Positions 50,026-58,270 of a stretch of 64,000 nucleotides of DNA are shown here, one piece after another. Positions within the stretch are counted from its first letter, which is position 1, and each line of letters starts with the position of its first letter. Origin of the DNA: Hoeflea_A sp040932035 (GTDB taxonomy: Bacteria; Pseudomonadota; Alphaproteobacteria; Rhizobiales; Rhizobiaceae); contig NZ_JBFRBB010000002.1 of the NCBI RefSeq assembly GCF_040932035.1, forward strand, positions 186,001-250,000, read 5' to 3'. The notes below the pieces were generated by a model. The model saw only the letters and a list, made by a program, of their open reading frames with translations. It was not told the origin of the DNA and did no database searches. Made by a program: the position numbers and the translations under genes.

Positions 50026-50111
50026 GCCATGGCATGTAGCGCGAATGGTCGCGGGAATATACCGTTCAAACAACTATCCGACAGAGTTTCCCGAAGTCGG
50101 GAATAAGGAAG

Positions 50112-51194
50112 TCAGACTTCGTCGAAATCCAGCACGACCTTCTCGGTCAGCGGCCGCGACTGACATGCGAGTACAAAGCCGGCTTCCAGTTCCCACGGCT
50201 CAAGCGAGTAGTTGGCGGCCATTTCGACCTCGCCTTCCCGGATCTTGCAGCGGCAGGTGCAGCACATGCCGCCCTTGCAGGAGAAAGGCAGTTCGATGCC
50301 GTGGCGGTGTGCGGCGTCGACGACATTGTCGTCCTCCGCACCCATTATAAAGGGGCGTGAGGCGCCATCGAGCACGGCCTCGACAGCAACGCCCTGTTCG
50401 GCAGCCTCCTGCGCCTGCTTCGATTTTGGCGCGGGCGGCGGGCTGCCTTCCGCCGGTGTGAAGAGCTCGAAGCGAATACGGTCGGACGGGACGCCAAGCT
50501 TCTCGAGAGTCTCACGGCTCTTGTCGATCATATCGCCCGGGCCGCACAGGAAAACATTGGCAACGGAAGCGGGATCGAAAAGGCCGGCGCCAGCAAATTT
50601 TTCGATGCGCTCCGCATCGAGCCTGCCATGCAGAAGATCGACATCCTGACCTTCGCGGCTAAGCACATGAACCAGTGTAAAGCGCTCGAGGAATAGGTCT
50701 TTGAGGTCTTCAAGCTGCTCGCGAAAAATAACCGAGGCGCGGTCACGATTGCCGTAGAACATCGTAAAGGTGCTGTCCGGCTCCCTCGTCAGGATCGTTT
50801 TGACGATGGAAAAAATCGGCGTGACGCCCGATCCGGCAGTAAAGGCCACATAGTGGTTTTTGGCCTGATATGACGGTTGTGCGGTAAAGCGACCCTGCGG
50901 TGCCATCACGTCCATTGTCATGCCAGCGGAGAGATTGTCATTGGCATAGTTGGAAAATACACCGCCGTCGACGCGCTTGATTGCAACGCGAAGTTCGCCT
51001 TCGTCTAGGGCACTGCAGATCGAATAGGTCCGCTGCACTGGCGCACCGTCAACGTCTGCCTTCAGTGTCAGATACTGCCCCGGAATGAAGGAAAAGGCAT
51101 CTCTCGTATCCTCCGGCACGTCAAAGGCGATAGAAACCGCATCATCGGTTTCGCGACGTACATCGGCAATCTTCAGTGAGTGAAAGCGTGACAT
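50112..51194 (-). CDS. paaE: Phenylacetyl-CoA epoxidase, reductase subunit PaaE
   Basis: A 360-residue reductase. The FAD/NAD(P) domain carries RTYSICS and GSGVTPIFSIVKTIL; the C-terminal plant-type [2Fe-2S] domain has CKGGMCCTCRCKI with the last ligand in ACQS. It feeds electrons from NADPH to the PaaA oxygenase. It ends the paaABCDE operon; paaD lies 10 bases upstream. Confidence 0.96.
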   Translation of the reverse strand: MSRFHSLKIADVRRETDDAVSIAFDVPEDTRDAFSFIPGQYLTLKADVDGAPVQRTYSICSALDEGELRVAIKRVDGGVFSNYANDNLSAGMTMDVMAPQGRFTAQPSYQAKNHYVAFTAGSGVTPIFSIVKTILTREPDSTFTMFYGNRDRASVIFREQLEDLKDLFLERFTLVHVLSREGQDVDLLHGRLDAERIEKFAGAGLFDPASVANVFLCGPGDMIDKSRETLEKLGVPSDRIRFELFTPAEGSPPPAPKSKQAQEAAEQGVAVEAVLDGASRPFIMGAEDDNVVDAAHRHGIELPFSCKGGMCCTCRCKIREGEVEMAANYSLEPWELEAGFVLACQSRPLTEKVVLDFDEV

Positions 51195-51204
51195 GCGGTT
51201 TTCC

Positions 51205-51726
51205 TCAAAGGCACTTGAAATAATCGAAGGGTTCTTTGCATTCGTTGCACCGGTAAAGCGCCTTGCAGGGCGTTGAACCGAATTCGCTGACGCGTTCGGT
51301 TTCCTCAGAGCCGCAATGCGGACAACTGACGACCGTCTCGCCGAACAGCGCGCGTTTGGAATTGGATGTTTTTTGCGGCGGAGCGATGCCGTATTTGCGC
51401 AGCTTTTCTTTTCCGTCGTCGCTGATCCAGTCGGTTGTCCATGCCGGGCTCAGCACCGCTTCGACACGGGCATCTTTAAAGCCGGCCTGCTGCAGCGCCT
51501 CGAGCACCATCTGCTCGATGAACTGCGTTGCAGGGCATCCCGAATAGGTCGGTGTCACCTTGGCGACAATTGTGCCGTCATCGGCGATCTCGACCGAGCG
51601 CAGGATTCCGAGGTCCTCCACCGTCACGACCGGAATTTCCGGATCGGGAACGGCGGCGGCCGCATCCCAGGCTGCCTTTCTGACAGCAGATTGCGAATTC
51701 TCGGTCATGTCGACGGCACCGGACAT
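51205..51726 (-). CDS. paaD: Phenylacetyl-CoA epoxidase accessory protein PaaD
   Basis: A 173-residue MIP18/DUF59-family protein (VPDPEIPVVTVEDLGILRSV) with a C-terminal zinc-ribbon (CPHCGSEETE and YRCNECKEPFDYF). It is needed for assembly of the iron-containing epoxidase. In-frame ATG at 51708 is an alternative start. It is six bases after paaC. Confidence 0.94.
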   Translation of the reverse strand: MSGAVDMTENSQSAVRKAAWDAAAAVPDPEIPVVTVEDLGILRSVEIADDGTIVAKVTPTYSGCPATQFIEQMVLEALQQAGFKDARVEAVLSPAWTTDWISDDGKEKLRKYGIAPPQKTSNSKRALFGETVVSCPHCGSEETERVSEFGSTPCKALYRCNECKEPFDYFKCL

Positions 51727-51732
51727 TGCGGG

Positions 51733-52491
51733 CTACCAGCTCATGCCCGGATAAGCGCGCTGCATATATTGCAGTTCACTCAGGATATGGCCGAGATGCT
51801 CTGTGTGACGGCCTTCACGGCCACCGCTTTGCATGTGACCGGCTTCAGGCAGTTCCAGCGTTGCTTCCTTCAACACAGAATCAACGGTGCGTTTCCACTC
51901 ATCCTGCAGGCTTGCGACATCGACCGCGAAACCGGCCTCGATTGCGGCCTTGACCAGCCCATCACTCTCGAACAGTTCGCCCGTATACATGACAAGATCC
52001 TCAAGCGCCTCAACCATGCGCTCGTGGCTCTCATCCGTGCCGTCTCCAAGCCGCACCACCCATTCGGAGGTGTGGCGAAGATGATAGGCGACTTCCTTGC
52101 TGGCCTTGGCGGCAATAGCAGCGAGCGTATTGTCGGAAGATTTTTCCATCTCGCGCCAAAACGGAGCCATAAACGCCGAAACAAAGAACTGGCGGACAAT
52201 CGTGTGGGCGAAGTCGCCATTGGGCTGTTCGGCAATCAGCGCGTTCAGATAGTCCTGCTCATAGCGAACAAAGGCCAATTGGTCTTCATCGCGCCCCTTG
52301 CCTTCCACCTCGCCGGCATAGCTGTAGAGCGACCGTGCCTGACCGATGAGATCAAGCGAGATATTAGTCAGCGCCAAGTCCTCTTCGAGCGTCGGCGCGT
52401 TTCCGCACCACTCGCCAAGCCGTTGACCGAGGATCAGCTGATCGTCGGCCAGCCGCAGGAGATAGGTGAATAAGACGTCGTTGTCAGACAT
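51733..52491 (-). CDS. paaC: Phenylacetyl-CoA epoxidase structural subunit PaaC
   Basis: A 252-residue ferritin-like subunit (LLRLADDQLILGQRLGEWCG; AFVRYEQDYLNALIAEQPNGDFAHTIVRQ) that forms the PaaAC core. The ATG at 52491 gives the standard length; a longer frame extends upstream. It overlaps no gene and follows paaB after seven bases. Confidence 0.95.
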   Translation of the reverse strand: MSDNDVLFTYLLRLADDQLILGQRLGEWCGNAPTLEEDLALTNISLDLIGQARSLYSYAGEVEGKGRDEDQLAFVRYEQDYLNALIAEQPNGDFAHTIVRQFFVSAFMAPFWREMEKSSDNTLAAIAAKASKEVAYHLRHTSEWVVRLGDGTDESHERMVEALEDLVMYTGELFESDGLVKAAIEAGFAVDVASLQDEWKRTVDSVLKEATLELPEAGHMQSGGREGRHTEHLGHILSELQYMQRAYPGMSW

Positions 52492-52498
52492 GGTCACC

Positions 52499-52786
52499 TC
52501 ACATATTTCCGACGTCTTCGGGAATTTCATAGAAGGTCGGATGACGATAGATCTTCGATGACGTCGGCTCGAACATCATGTCTTTGTCGACCGGATCGGA
52601 CGCGACAATATCACTGGAGCGGACGACCCATATGCTTTGTCCCTCGCCGCGCCGCGTATAGACGTCGCGCGCAGCCTGCAGCGCCATCTCGGCATCCGCC
52701 GCATGGATCGATCCGGCATGTTTGTGGCTAAGGCCGTTGCGTGCCCTGATAAACACTTCCCATAACGGGGTTGCAGCTTCACTCAT
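52499..52786 (-). CDS. paaB: Phenylacetyl-CoA epoxidase subunit PaaB
   Basis: A 95-residue protein typical of PaaB (PLWEVFIRARNGLSHKHAGSIHAADAEMAL, then YTRRGEGQSIWVVRSSDI). It bridges the PaaA and PaaC subunits in the multicomponent epoxidase. It lies 52 bases after paaA. Confidence 0.96.
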   Translation of the reverse strand: MSEAATPLWEVFIRARNGLSHKHAGSIHAADAEMALQAARDVYTRRGEGQSIWVVRSSDIVASDPVDKDMMFEPTSSKIYRHPTFYEIPEDVGNM

Positions 52787-52838
52787 TCCAGTACCCTTCC
52801 GTCAAAACGGGTTGAAATTATTCAGAATTTTGGCGTGG

Positions 52839-53834
52839 TCATTCCGCAGCGACGCGTGCGGCTTCTTTTCGCGCGGCCCGCTTCTCGGCATGGGCGAGAG
52901 CCGCTTCCCGAACCCAGGCACCTTCGCGGTGAACCCGGTTGCGGGTCTTCATGCGTTCGCGGTTGCAAGGGCCGTGCCCTTTGACCACACGCCAGAATTC
53001 ATCCCAGTCGATGTCGCCATGGTCGTAACCTTGCTTATCCTCGTTCCACTTCAACTCGGGATCGGGAACGGTCAGGCCCAGGAACTCAGCCTGAGGAACC
53101 GTGGCGTTGATGAATTTGTCACGCAGGTCGTCATTGGAAAAACGCTTTATTTTCCAAAGCATAGACTGCTGCGAATGGACCGACGCGCCCTCGGACGGGC
53201 CGAACATCATGAGAGACGGCCACCAGAAGCGGTTGAGCGCATCCTGCGCCAGTTCCTTCTGCTGATCGGTGCCGTTGCATAACGTGAGCAGAATTTCATA
53301 GCCCTGCCGCTGATGGAAACTTTCTTCCTTGCAGATGCGGATCATCGCGCGGGCGTAGGGACCATAAGAACACCGGCAAAGCGCGATCTGGTTCATGATC
53401 GCGGCGCCATCGACAAGCCAGCCGATGGCGCCGATATCAGCCCAGGTCAGCGCCGGATAATTGAATATGGAGGAGTATTTGGCCGCGCCCGACAACAACT
53501 GGTCGGTCATTTCCTCGCGGCTTACGCCCAGTGTTTCTGCGGCTGAATAGAGATAGAGCCCGTGACCGCCCTCATCCTGCACTTTTGCAAGCAGAGCTGC
53601 TTTTCGGCGCAATGTTGGCGCACGTGTGATCCAGTTGCCTTCCGGCTGCATGCCGATGATCTCGGAATGCGCATGTTGCGACATCTGCCGGATCAGCGTT
53701 TTCCGATAGCCTTCCGGCATCGGATCGTTCGGCTCGATCTTCTGTTCGGCGTCTATCCGTTCCTGGAAAGCCTGGAGGAATGCCTCGTCTTCATGGGTCT
53801 TGCCATCGGCGCCAATCAGCCCCTGAGAATACAT
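52839..53834 (-). CDS. paaA: Phenylacetyl-CoA epoxidase oxygenase subunit PaaA
   Basis: A 331-residue di-iron ferritin-like subunit that epoxidises the phenyl ring of phenylacetyl-CoA. Iron-ligand motifs are visible (QHAHSEIIGMQPEGNWITRA, KVQDEGGHGLYLYSAAE and CKEESFHQRQGYEIL). Length is standard. It is the first gene of paaABCDE, with a strong promoter and inverted repeat upstream. Confidence 0.97.
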   Translation of the reverse strand: MYSQGLIGADGKTHEDEAFLQAFQERIDAEQKIEPNDPMPEGYRKTLIRQMSQHAHSEIIGMQPEGNWITRAPTLRRKAALLAKVQDEGGHGLYLYSAAETLGVSREEMTDQLLSGAAKYSSIFNYPALTWADIGAIGWLVDGAAIMNQIALCRCSYGPYARAMIRICKEESFHQRQGYEILLTLCNGTDQQKELAQDALNRFWWPSLMMFGPSEGASVHSQQSMLWKIKRFSNDDLRDKFINATVPQAEFLGLTVPDPELKWNEDKQGYDHGDIDWDEFWRVVKGHGPCNRERMKTRNRVHREGAWVREAALAHAEKRAARKEAARVAAE

Positions 53835-53862
53835 ATCCCTGATCCTTCTTTAGTTTGGAATT

Positions 53863-53891
53863 ACTATATGTTACGAAATCGAATTCGTCAA
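53863..53891 (-). promoter_or_regulatory. Sigma-70 promoter of paaABCDE
   Basis: On the minus strand, TTGACG (53886-53891), a 17-base spacer and TATAGT (53863-53868) lie about 30 bases upstream of the paaA start. Both boxes are near consensus and AGAAGGA serves as ribosome site. Confidence 0.8.
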
Positions 53892-53910
53892 TAGATTTTC
53901 CGTAACATAT
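53866..53910. promoter_or_regulatory. Candidate PaaX operator at the paaA promoter
   Basis: ATATGTTACG (53866-53875) and CGTAACATAT (53901-53910) are perfect 10-bp inverted arms separated by 25 bp. The right-hand arm, in transcription order, overlaps the -10 box and the -35 box lies between the arms. The flanks AAATC and GATTTT continue the symmetry. Repression by PaaX is inferred from the adjacent paaX. Confidence 0.75.
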
Positions 53911-53925
53911 TAACTAAATCAGGGG

Positions 53926-54825
53926 TCAGATTCCGAATCTTTTTGCGATGTCAAAACCGGGTGCGGCGATAGGGTGTCCGCTTGAATTCAGGCAGCCGTC
54001 AAGCCAGCATTCACTGGGCGCTGCCAGCCGGCGATATATGGTAGAAACAAGCTTTCTCGCCTCATCGCCCTGCCAATTTTTTGGCGTGAGTTCGGCGGGA
54101 AAAACCGGATCGCGCAAAGCCATCCGGCGAAAGTGGTGGATCAGCAGGCTACGGGCAGCCATGGCCGATAGCGGATCGAGATCCACTCCCTTGCCAAGGG
54201 TGCGTTCAAGCGGTGAAAACGTGGCGATAAGCTTAGAATAATGCTTTTCGACTTCGGAGAGCTGCCAGGTCTGCGAAATCAGCTTTGTCGCGTCGGATTT
54301 GCTGTCCAGCCTTGAGTGAAAAATCATCTCACCCGGCAGCGTGTCCGGCATGCAGGTATTTCCGATATTGTCCGGACGCAGAAACACCGTTGGACCGAGC
54401 GCCCCGAAGCCATCGGCGCGCAGTTCCCGGCGGCGCGTTTCGCGTTCCTCCCCGGCCCGCCCGGAAAGAACGATGATTGTCCATTCACCCGACCACTCGC
54501 TGCGCCGCGGCGCGTAGATTTTGAGCGCTGCTTCGGCAAACTCAGCCTCCCCGGCTTCCGCAAGCCGGTAGAAGCTTTTCCGTCCGAGCCGCAGCCGCGT
54601 CAGCCAGCCATCGGCCGTCAGCCGTGACATGGCGGCACGAAGTGCACTCGGTTCGATGCGCAGCCGGTCCATCAGAGCCTGCAAGGAGCCGAGCCACAAT
54701 TCACCGCCTCTTGGAATGACCGCATCGCCAAAGATGGTGATCACCAGCGACCAGACGCGGATACGCTCCTGTGAGTGGAAGTCATCGATAAGCGCTTCCA
54801 GTTCTTTGGTGGCAGAATCAGACAT
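53926..54825 (-). CDS. paaX: Phenylacetic acid degradation repressor PaaX
   Basis: A 299-residue regulator. It has the PaaX N-terminal winged helix (LEALIDDFHSQERIRVWSLVITIFGDAVIPRGG; SALRAAMSRLTADGWLTRLR) and the C-terminal PaaX domain. In E. coli PaaX represses paa promoters and is released by phenylacetyl-CoA. It lies directly upstream of paaA on the same strand, with the paaA promoter region (91 bases) between them. Confidence 0.95.
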   Translation of the reverse strand: MSDSATKELEALIDDFHSQERIRVWSLVITIFGDAVIPRGGELWLGSLQALMDRLRIEPSALRAAMSRLTADGWLTRLRLGRKSFYRLAEAGEAEFAEAALKIYAPRRSEWSGEWTIIVLSGRAGEERETRRRELRADGFGALGPTVFLRPDNIGNTCMPDTLPGEMIFHSRLDSKSDATKLISQTWQLSEVEKHYSKLIATFSPLERTLGKGVDLDPLSAMAARSLLIHHFRRMALRDPVFPAELTPKNWQGDEARKLVSTIYRRLAAPSECWLDGCLNSSGHPIAAPGFDIAKRFGI

Positions 54826-54886
54826 GCGGCATTTATTGCCCGTCAGGCCGCCAAGGGCAACTCGCCCCCGCCCATAAGGTAAATGC

Positions 54887-55477
54887 CTAGGTCAGCCCGC
54901 GCGCACCGTCGATGATCAGGCGGCTGGCAATTCTGGCATATTCCTCGCGGCTGATTTCGCCGCTTGGTCGGAACCACATGTAATGCCAGTTCAGCATTCC
55001 GAACAAAGACATGGTGACGGGTTTCAAAAGCCTGCCGGCCAGATGCGGGTTAACGCCCAGAACTGCCTTTGCGAAGCAGGCAACCAGCCGTCGCTCCAGG
55101 TCCTTCAAAGCTTCCTGCTGGTCGGCCGGAAGGTGCTTCATCTCGTTGATCTGAACCTTGTGTTCATGATCGGCTTCGCGATAGGCTTCGAGAAGCGCGC
55201 TTATCAGCAGATGAAGGCGTTCTTCAGCCGGCGCGTCAGGCCTGTCTGCGGCTTCGACCGTCTGGCAAAGGTCCTTGAGATGAGCGCCGATGACGTCGTA
55301 AAGAAGCGAGTCTTTGCCGGAATAATAGTGATACAGCAGCGCCTTGGAGACGCCGCAGACCTCTGCGAGCTGTGACATTGAAGAGCGGTCATAGCCGACA
55401 TCGGCAAACAGCTTCGCCGCCGATTGAAGGATGGCTTCCCGTTTTTCTTCGTAATCGACGGCTTTGGTTCTGGCCAC
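54887..55477 (-). CDS. TetR-family regulator of phenylacetate catabolism (PaaR-like)
   Basis: A 196-residue TetR protein with helix-turn-helix AAKLFADVGYDRSSMSQLAEVCGVSKALLYHYYSGK. PaaR-type TetR regulators control paa genes in several bacteria in response to phenylacetyl-CoA. The start is GTG at 55477. It sits between paaK and paaX in the same orientation. The cluster therefore has two regulators of different families. The ACCGACCGGTTGGT dyad between paaG and paaN is a candidate target. Confidence 0.87.
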   Translation of the reverse strand: MARTKAVDYEEKREAILQSAAKLFADVGYDRSSMSQLAEVCGVSKALLYHYYSGKDSLLYDVIGAHLKDLCQTVEAADRPDAPAEERLHLLISALLEAYREADHEHKVQINEMKHLPADQQEALKDLERRLVACFAKAVLGVNPHLAGRLLKPVTMSLFGMLNWHYMWFRPSGEISREEYARIASRLIIDGARGLT

Positions 55478-55510
55478 TTGCGATTCCCGCCCTGTCCTGA
55501 TCCTGCTCTC

Positions 55511-56857
55511 TTAGTCTTTTTTGCGCAGGTCCACAACGCGCCGGGCTTTTCCGGCCGACCGTTCCACATCGCCGGGTACGCGCACGTCGACTTTCGCCGT
55601 CACACCGAGCGTGCTCTTGACGTGCGATGCCAGTTCTTTCGCGCTGCCCTGCCGGGCACCCTCTCCTGCCGCATCTTCCGTTGATTCAACAAGGATGGTC
55701 ATCGTGTCCATGCGGCCTTCGCGCGTAAGCTCGATCTGGTAGTGCGGTGAAAGGCCGGCGCATTTCAAAAGCTGTTCCTCGATCTGCGTCGGGAAGATAT
55801 TCACTCCGCGCACGATCATCATGTCATCCGAACGGCCGGTGACCTTTTCCATCCGGCGCATGCTGCGGGCCGTACCGGGCAGCAAGCGTGTCAGGTCGCG
55901 GGTGCGATAGCGGATGATCGGAAACGCTTCCTTTGTGAGCGAGGTAAAGACGAGTTCACCCTTTTCGCCATCGGGAAGCACTTCGCCCGTCTCGGGATCG
56001 ATGATCTCGGGATAAAAATGGTCTTCCCAGATGTGCAGGCCGTCTTTTGTCTCGACACACTCATTGGCGACACCGGGCCCCATGACTTCCGAAAGGCCGT
56101 AAATATCGACAGCATCCATATCGAAAGCGTCTTCGATTTCCTGGCGCATTGAATTGGTCCACGGCTCCGCGCCAAAGATACCCACCTTGATCGAGGCTTC
56201 GCGCGGATCCAGTCCGGCATTGCGGAACCCGTCCAGGACAGACAGCATGTAGGATGGTGTGATCATGATGATTTCGGGCTTGAAGTCATTGATCAGGGTG
56301 ACTTGCCGTTCCGTCATCCCGCCGGAGACCGGCACCACCGTGCAGCCTAGTTTTTCGGCGCCGTAATGCGCGCCGAGACCACCGGTAAACAGACCGTATC
56401 CGTAAGCGCAGTGCACCATGTCGCCCGGCCGTCCGCCGCTCGCATAAATGGACCGCGCGACGACCTGCGCCCATGTGTCGATGTCTTTGAGCGTATAGCC
56501 GACAACGGTAGGTTTGCCGGTCGTTCCGGATGATGCATGCACGCGGGCAAGCCGGTTTCGCGGCACCGAAAACATCGCAAACGGATAGTTGTCGCGCAGA
56601 TCCTGTTTCACCGTAAAGGGAAAGCGCGCCAGATCTTCCAAGCTCTTCAGATCGTCGGGATGAACGCCATTCTTGTCGAAATGGGCCCGATAGAAGGGGG
56701 AATTTTCGTAGGCGCGGCGAAGGGTCTGCTGCATGCGCTCGAGTTGCACCGCGGCGATTTCGTCGCGTGATGCCGTTTCAATCGCTTCCAGCCCGCCTTC
56801 CCTGCTGACAGTGGTTTTGGCTGGAGCGCTCAAATTGTTTTGCGATTGTGCGTGCAT
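55511..56857 (-). CDS. paaK: Phenylacetate-CoA ligase
   Basis: A 448-residue adenylate-forming enzyme that activates phenylacetate with CoA, the first step of the pathway. The ATP loop SSGTTGKPTVVGYT, VHCAYGYGLFTGG, YGLSEVMGPG and the C-terminal GRSDDMMIVRGVNIFPTQIE are all present. It lies 30 bases after paaI. Confidence 0.96.
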   Translation of the reverse strand: MHAQSQNNLSAPAKTTVSREGGLEAIETASRDEIAAVQLERMQQTLRRAYENSPFYRAHFDKNGVHPDDLKSLEDLARFPFTVKQDLRDNYPFAMFSVPRNRLARVHASSGTTGKPTVVGYTLKDIDTWAQVVARSIYASGGRPGDMVHCAYGYGLFTGGLGAHYGAEKLGCTVVPVSGGMTERQVTLINDFKPEIIMITPSYMLSVLDGFRNAGLDPREASIKVGIFGAEPWTNSMRQEIEDAFDMDAVDIYGLSEVMGPGVANECVETKDGLHIWEDHFYPEIIDPETGEVLPDGEKGELVFTSLTKEAFPIIRYRTRDLTRLLPGTARSMRRMEKVTGRSDDMMIVRGVNIFPTQIEEQLLKCAGLSPHYQIELTREGRMDTMTILVESTEDAAGEGARQGSAKELASHVKSTLGVTAKVDVRVPGDVERSAGKARRVVDLRKKD

Positions 56858-56887
56858 CTCAAACTCCTCCCTTGGATTTTGTTGTTG

Positions 56888-57358
56888 TCAGTCCTGCACC
56901 GGCAGATGCGTTCCCTTGACTGTACGAGAATGGCCGCGAAACTCGGCGACCGTCTCACCGTCATCCCTGGTGACGCGGATATCGTATATGCCGCTGCGCC
57001 CGCTGCGGTTGATCTCACGGGCAACTGCAGTCAGCGTCTCGCCGGATTTGACCGGCAGCAGAAACGAGACCGCGCAGTGTTGGGCGACCGCGTTCTGATT
57101 ATAGCCGTTGCAGGCAAACGCGAAGGCACTGTCGGCAAGCGTGAAGACAAAGCCGCCGTGGCAGATATCATGACCGTTGGTCATGAAGTCCTTGACGACC
57201 ATTGAAAGCGTTGCCGTACCGGCCGTCACTGCTTCCAGCTTCATGCCCATGTGCTGTGAGGCGCTGTCGTTGGCCCACATCGACTGCGCGCATGCCTGTG
57301 CCAACTCATCCGCCGACATGTCAGAAACACTGCGCGCCTGTTCGGTCATCCTGCTCAT
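56888..57358 (-). CDS. paaI: Phenylacetyl-CoA pathway thioesterase PaaI
   Basis: A 156-residue hot-dog-fold thioesterase. NGHDICHGGFVFTLADSAFAFACN is the PaaI signature with the catalytic region HGG and Asp. It hydrolyses hydroxylated phenylacetyl-CoA or dead-end CoA esters to free CoA. The start overlaps the paaG stop (ATGA). An internal ATG at 57349 is an alternative. Confidence 0.93.
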   Translation of the reverse strand: MSRMTEQARSVSDMSADELAQACAQSMWANDSASQHMGMKLEAVTAGTATLSMVVKDFMTNGHDICHGGFVFTLADSAFAFACNGYNQNAVAQHCAVSFLLPVKSGETLTAVAREINRSGRSGIYDIRVTRDDGETVAEFRGHSRTVKGTHLPVQD

Positions 57359-58143
57359 CTCCGTCCCGTGAAATTGGCTGGACGTTTTTCCAGAAAAGCT
57401 GTGACCCCTTCAGCGTAGTCGGGTGTTGTACCCGCATCGCGTTGCGTATCGCGCTCCAGGTCTAACTGCGCATCGAGCGTGTTGGTTCCGGCTGCCTGGA
57501 CGAGCATCTTTGTCAGACCCAGACCAACCGTTGCGCCTTTCGCAAAGTTCGACGCCAGCTTGTGGGCCTCATCCATCAGATCCGCATCGTCGATCGCTTT
57601 CCAGATCATGCCCCATTCTTCCGCAGTGTCCGCCATTACCGGCAAGCCGGTCAGCATGATCGCCTTGGCGCGCGCCTCGCCGATCAAGCGGGTCACGGTC
57701 CAGGTTCCGCCGCTGTCGGGCACCAGGCCGATCTTGGAGAAGGCCTGGATAAACTTCGCCGACTTCGCGGCAAGAACGATGTCGCAGGCAAGCGCTACAT
57801 TGGCGCCCGCGCCAGCCGCTACGCCGTTGACTGCACAGATTACAGGAAGCTGCATGGCGCGCAGTTTCCTGATCAGCGGATTGAAATAGGTCTCAATCGT
57901 GTGGCCAAGATCAGGCGTGCCCTCATCGGGGTTGCGCTCGCCGAGGTCCTGCCCAGCACAAAACCCTCGTCCGGCCCCCGTCAGCACCACTGCGCGGCAA
58001 TCCGGATCCTCGTCAGCCGCTGTGAGCGCTTCCAGCAATGTGTTATTCTGGACCGGAGTGAAGGCATTGAGTTTGTCGGGGCGGTTGAGCGTTATGACGA
58101 CGTAGCCATCACATTTTTCTACAAGAACCCTATCGTCGCTCAT
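57355..58143 (-). CDS. paaG: 1,2-epoxyphenylacetyl-CoA isomerase PaaG
   Basis: A 262-residue enoyl-CoA hydratase/isomerase-family protein that isomerises the ring epoxide to the oxepin. Oxyanion-hole motifs LTGAGRGFCAGQDLGERN and VAAGAGANVALACD, then FSKIGLVPDSGGTW, are present. I chose the ATG at 58143, preceded by GGAGGAG. It begins the paaG-I-K-R-X unit. Confidence 0.94.
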   Translation of the reverse strand: MSDDRVLVEKCDGYVVITLNRPDKLNAFTPVQNNTLLEALTAADEDPDCRAVVLTGAGRGFCAGQDLGERNPDEGTPDLGHTIETYFNPLIRKLRAMQLPVICAVNGVAAGAGANVALACDIVLAAKSAKFIQAFSKIGLVPDSGGTWTVTRLIGEARAKAIMLTGLPVMADTAEEWGMIWKAIDDADLMDEAHKLASNFAKGATVGLGLTKMLVQAAGTNTLDAQLDLERDTQRDAGTTPDYAEGVTAFLEKRPANFTGRR

Positions 58144-58190
58144 TCCAGATCTCCTCCACAAAACACGGCCCTTCGGCACTGCTTCGATAA

Positions 58191-58205
58191 TTTATGTTGC
58201 ATAAA
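58191..58205. promoter_or_regulatory. 15-bp palindrome in the paaG/paaN divergent region
   Basis: TTTATG-TTG-CATAAA has perfect 6-bp arms. It abuts the ACCGACCGGTTGGT dyad, sharing one base with it. It also loosely resembles the TATGTT half-sites of the paaA operator. Confidence 0.45.
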
Positions 58206-58218
58206 CCGACCGGTTGGT
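58205..58218. promoter_or_regulatory. Candidate PaaR (TetR) operator between paaG and paaN
   Basis: ACCGACCGGTTGGT is palindromic at 12 of 14 positions. A minus-strand TTGACC (58216-58221), a possible paaG -35 box, overlaps it. PaaR of Corynebacterium recognises a palindrome of the same ACCG/CGGT character, so PaaR is the best candidate. Confidence 0.6.
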
Positions 58219-58270
58219 CAATGATTAAGGAACGACATAAATCCGACCATCCGATCGCCAGGAGGAAAGA

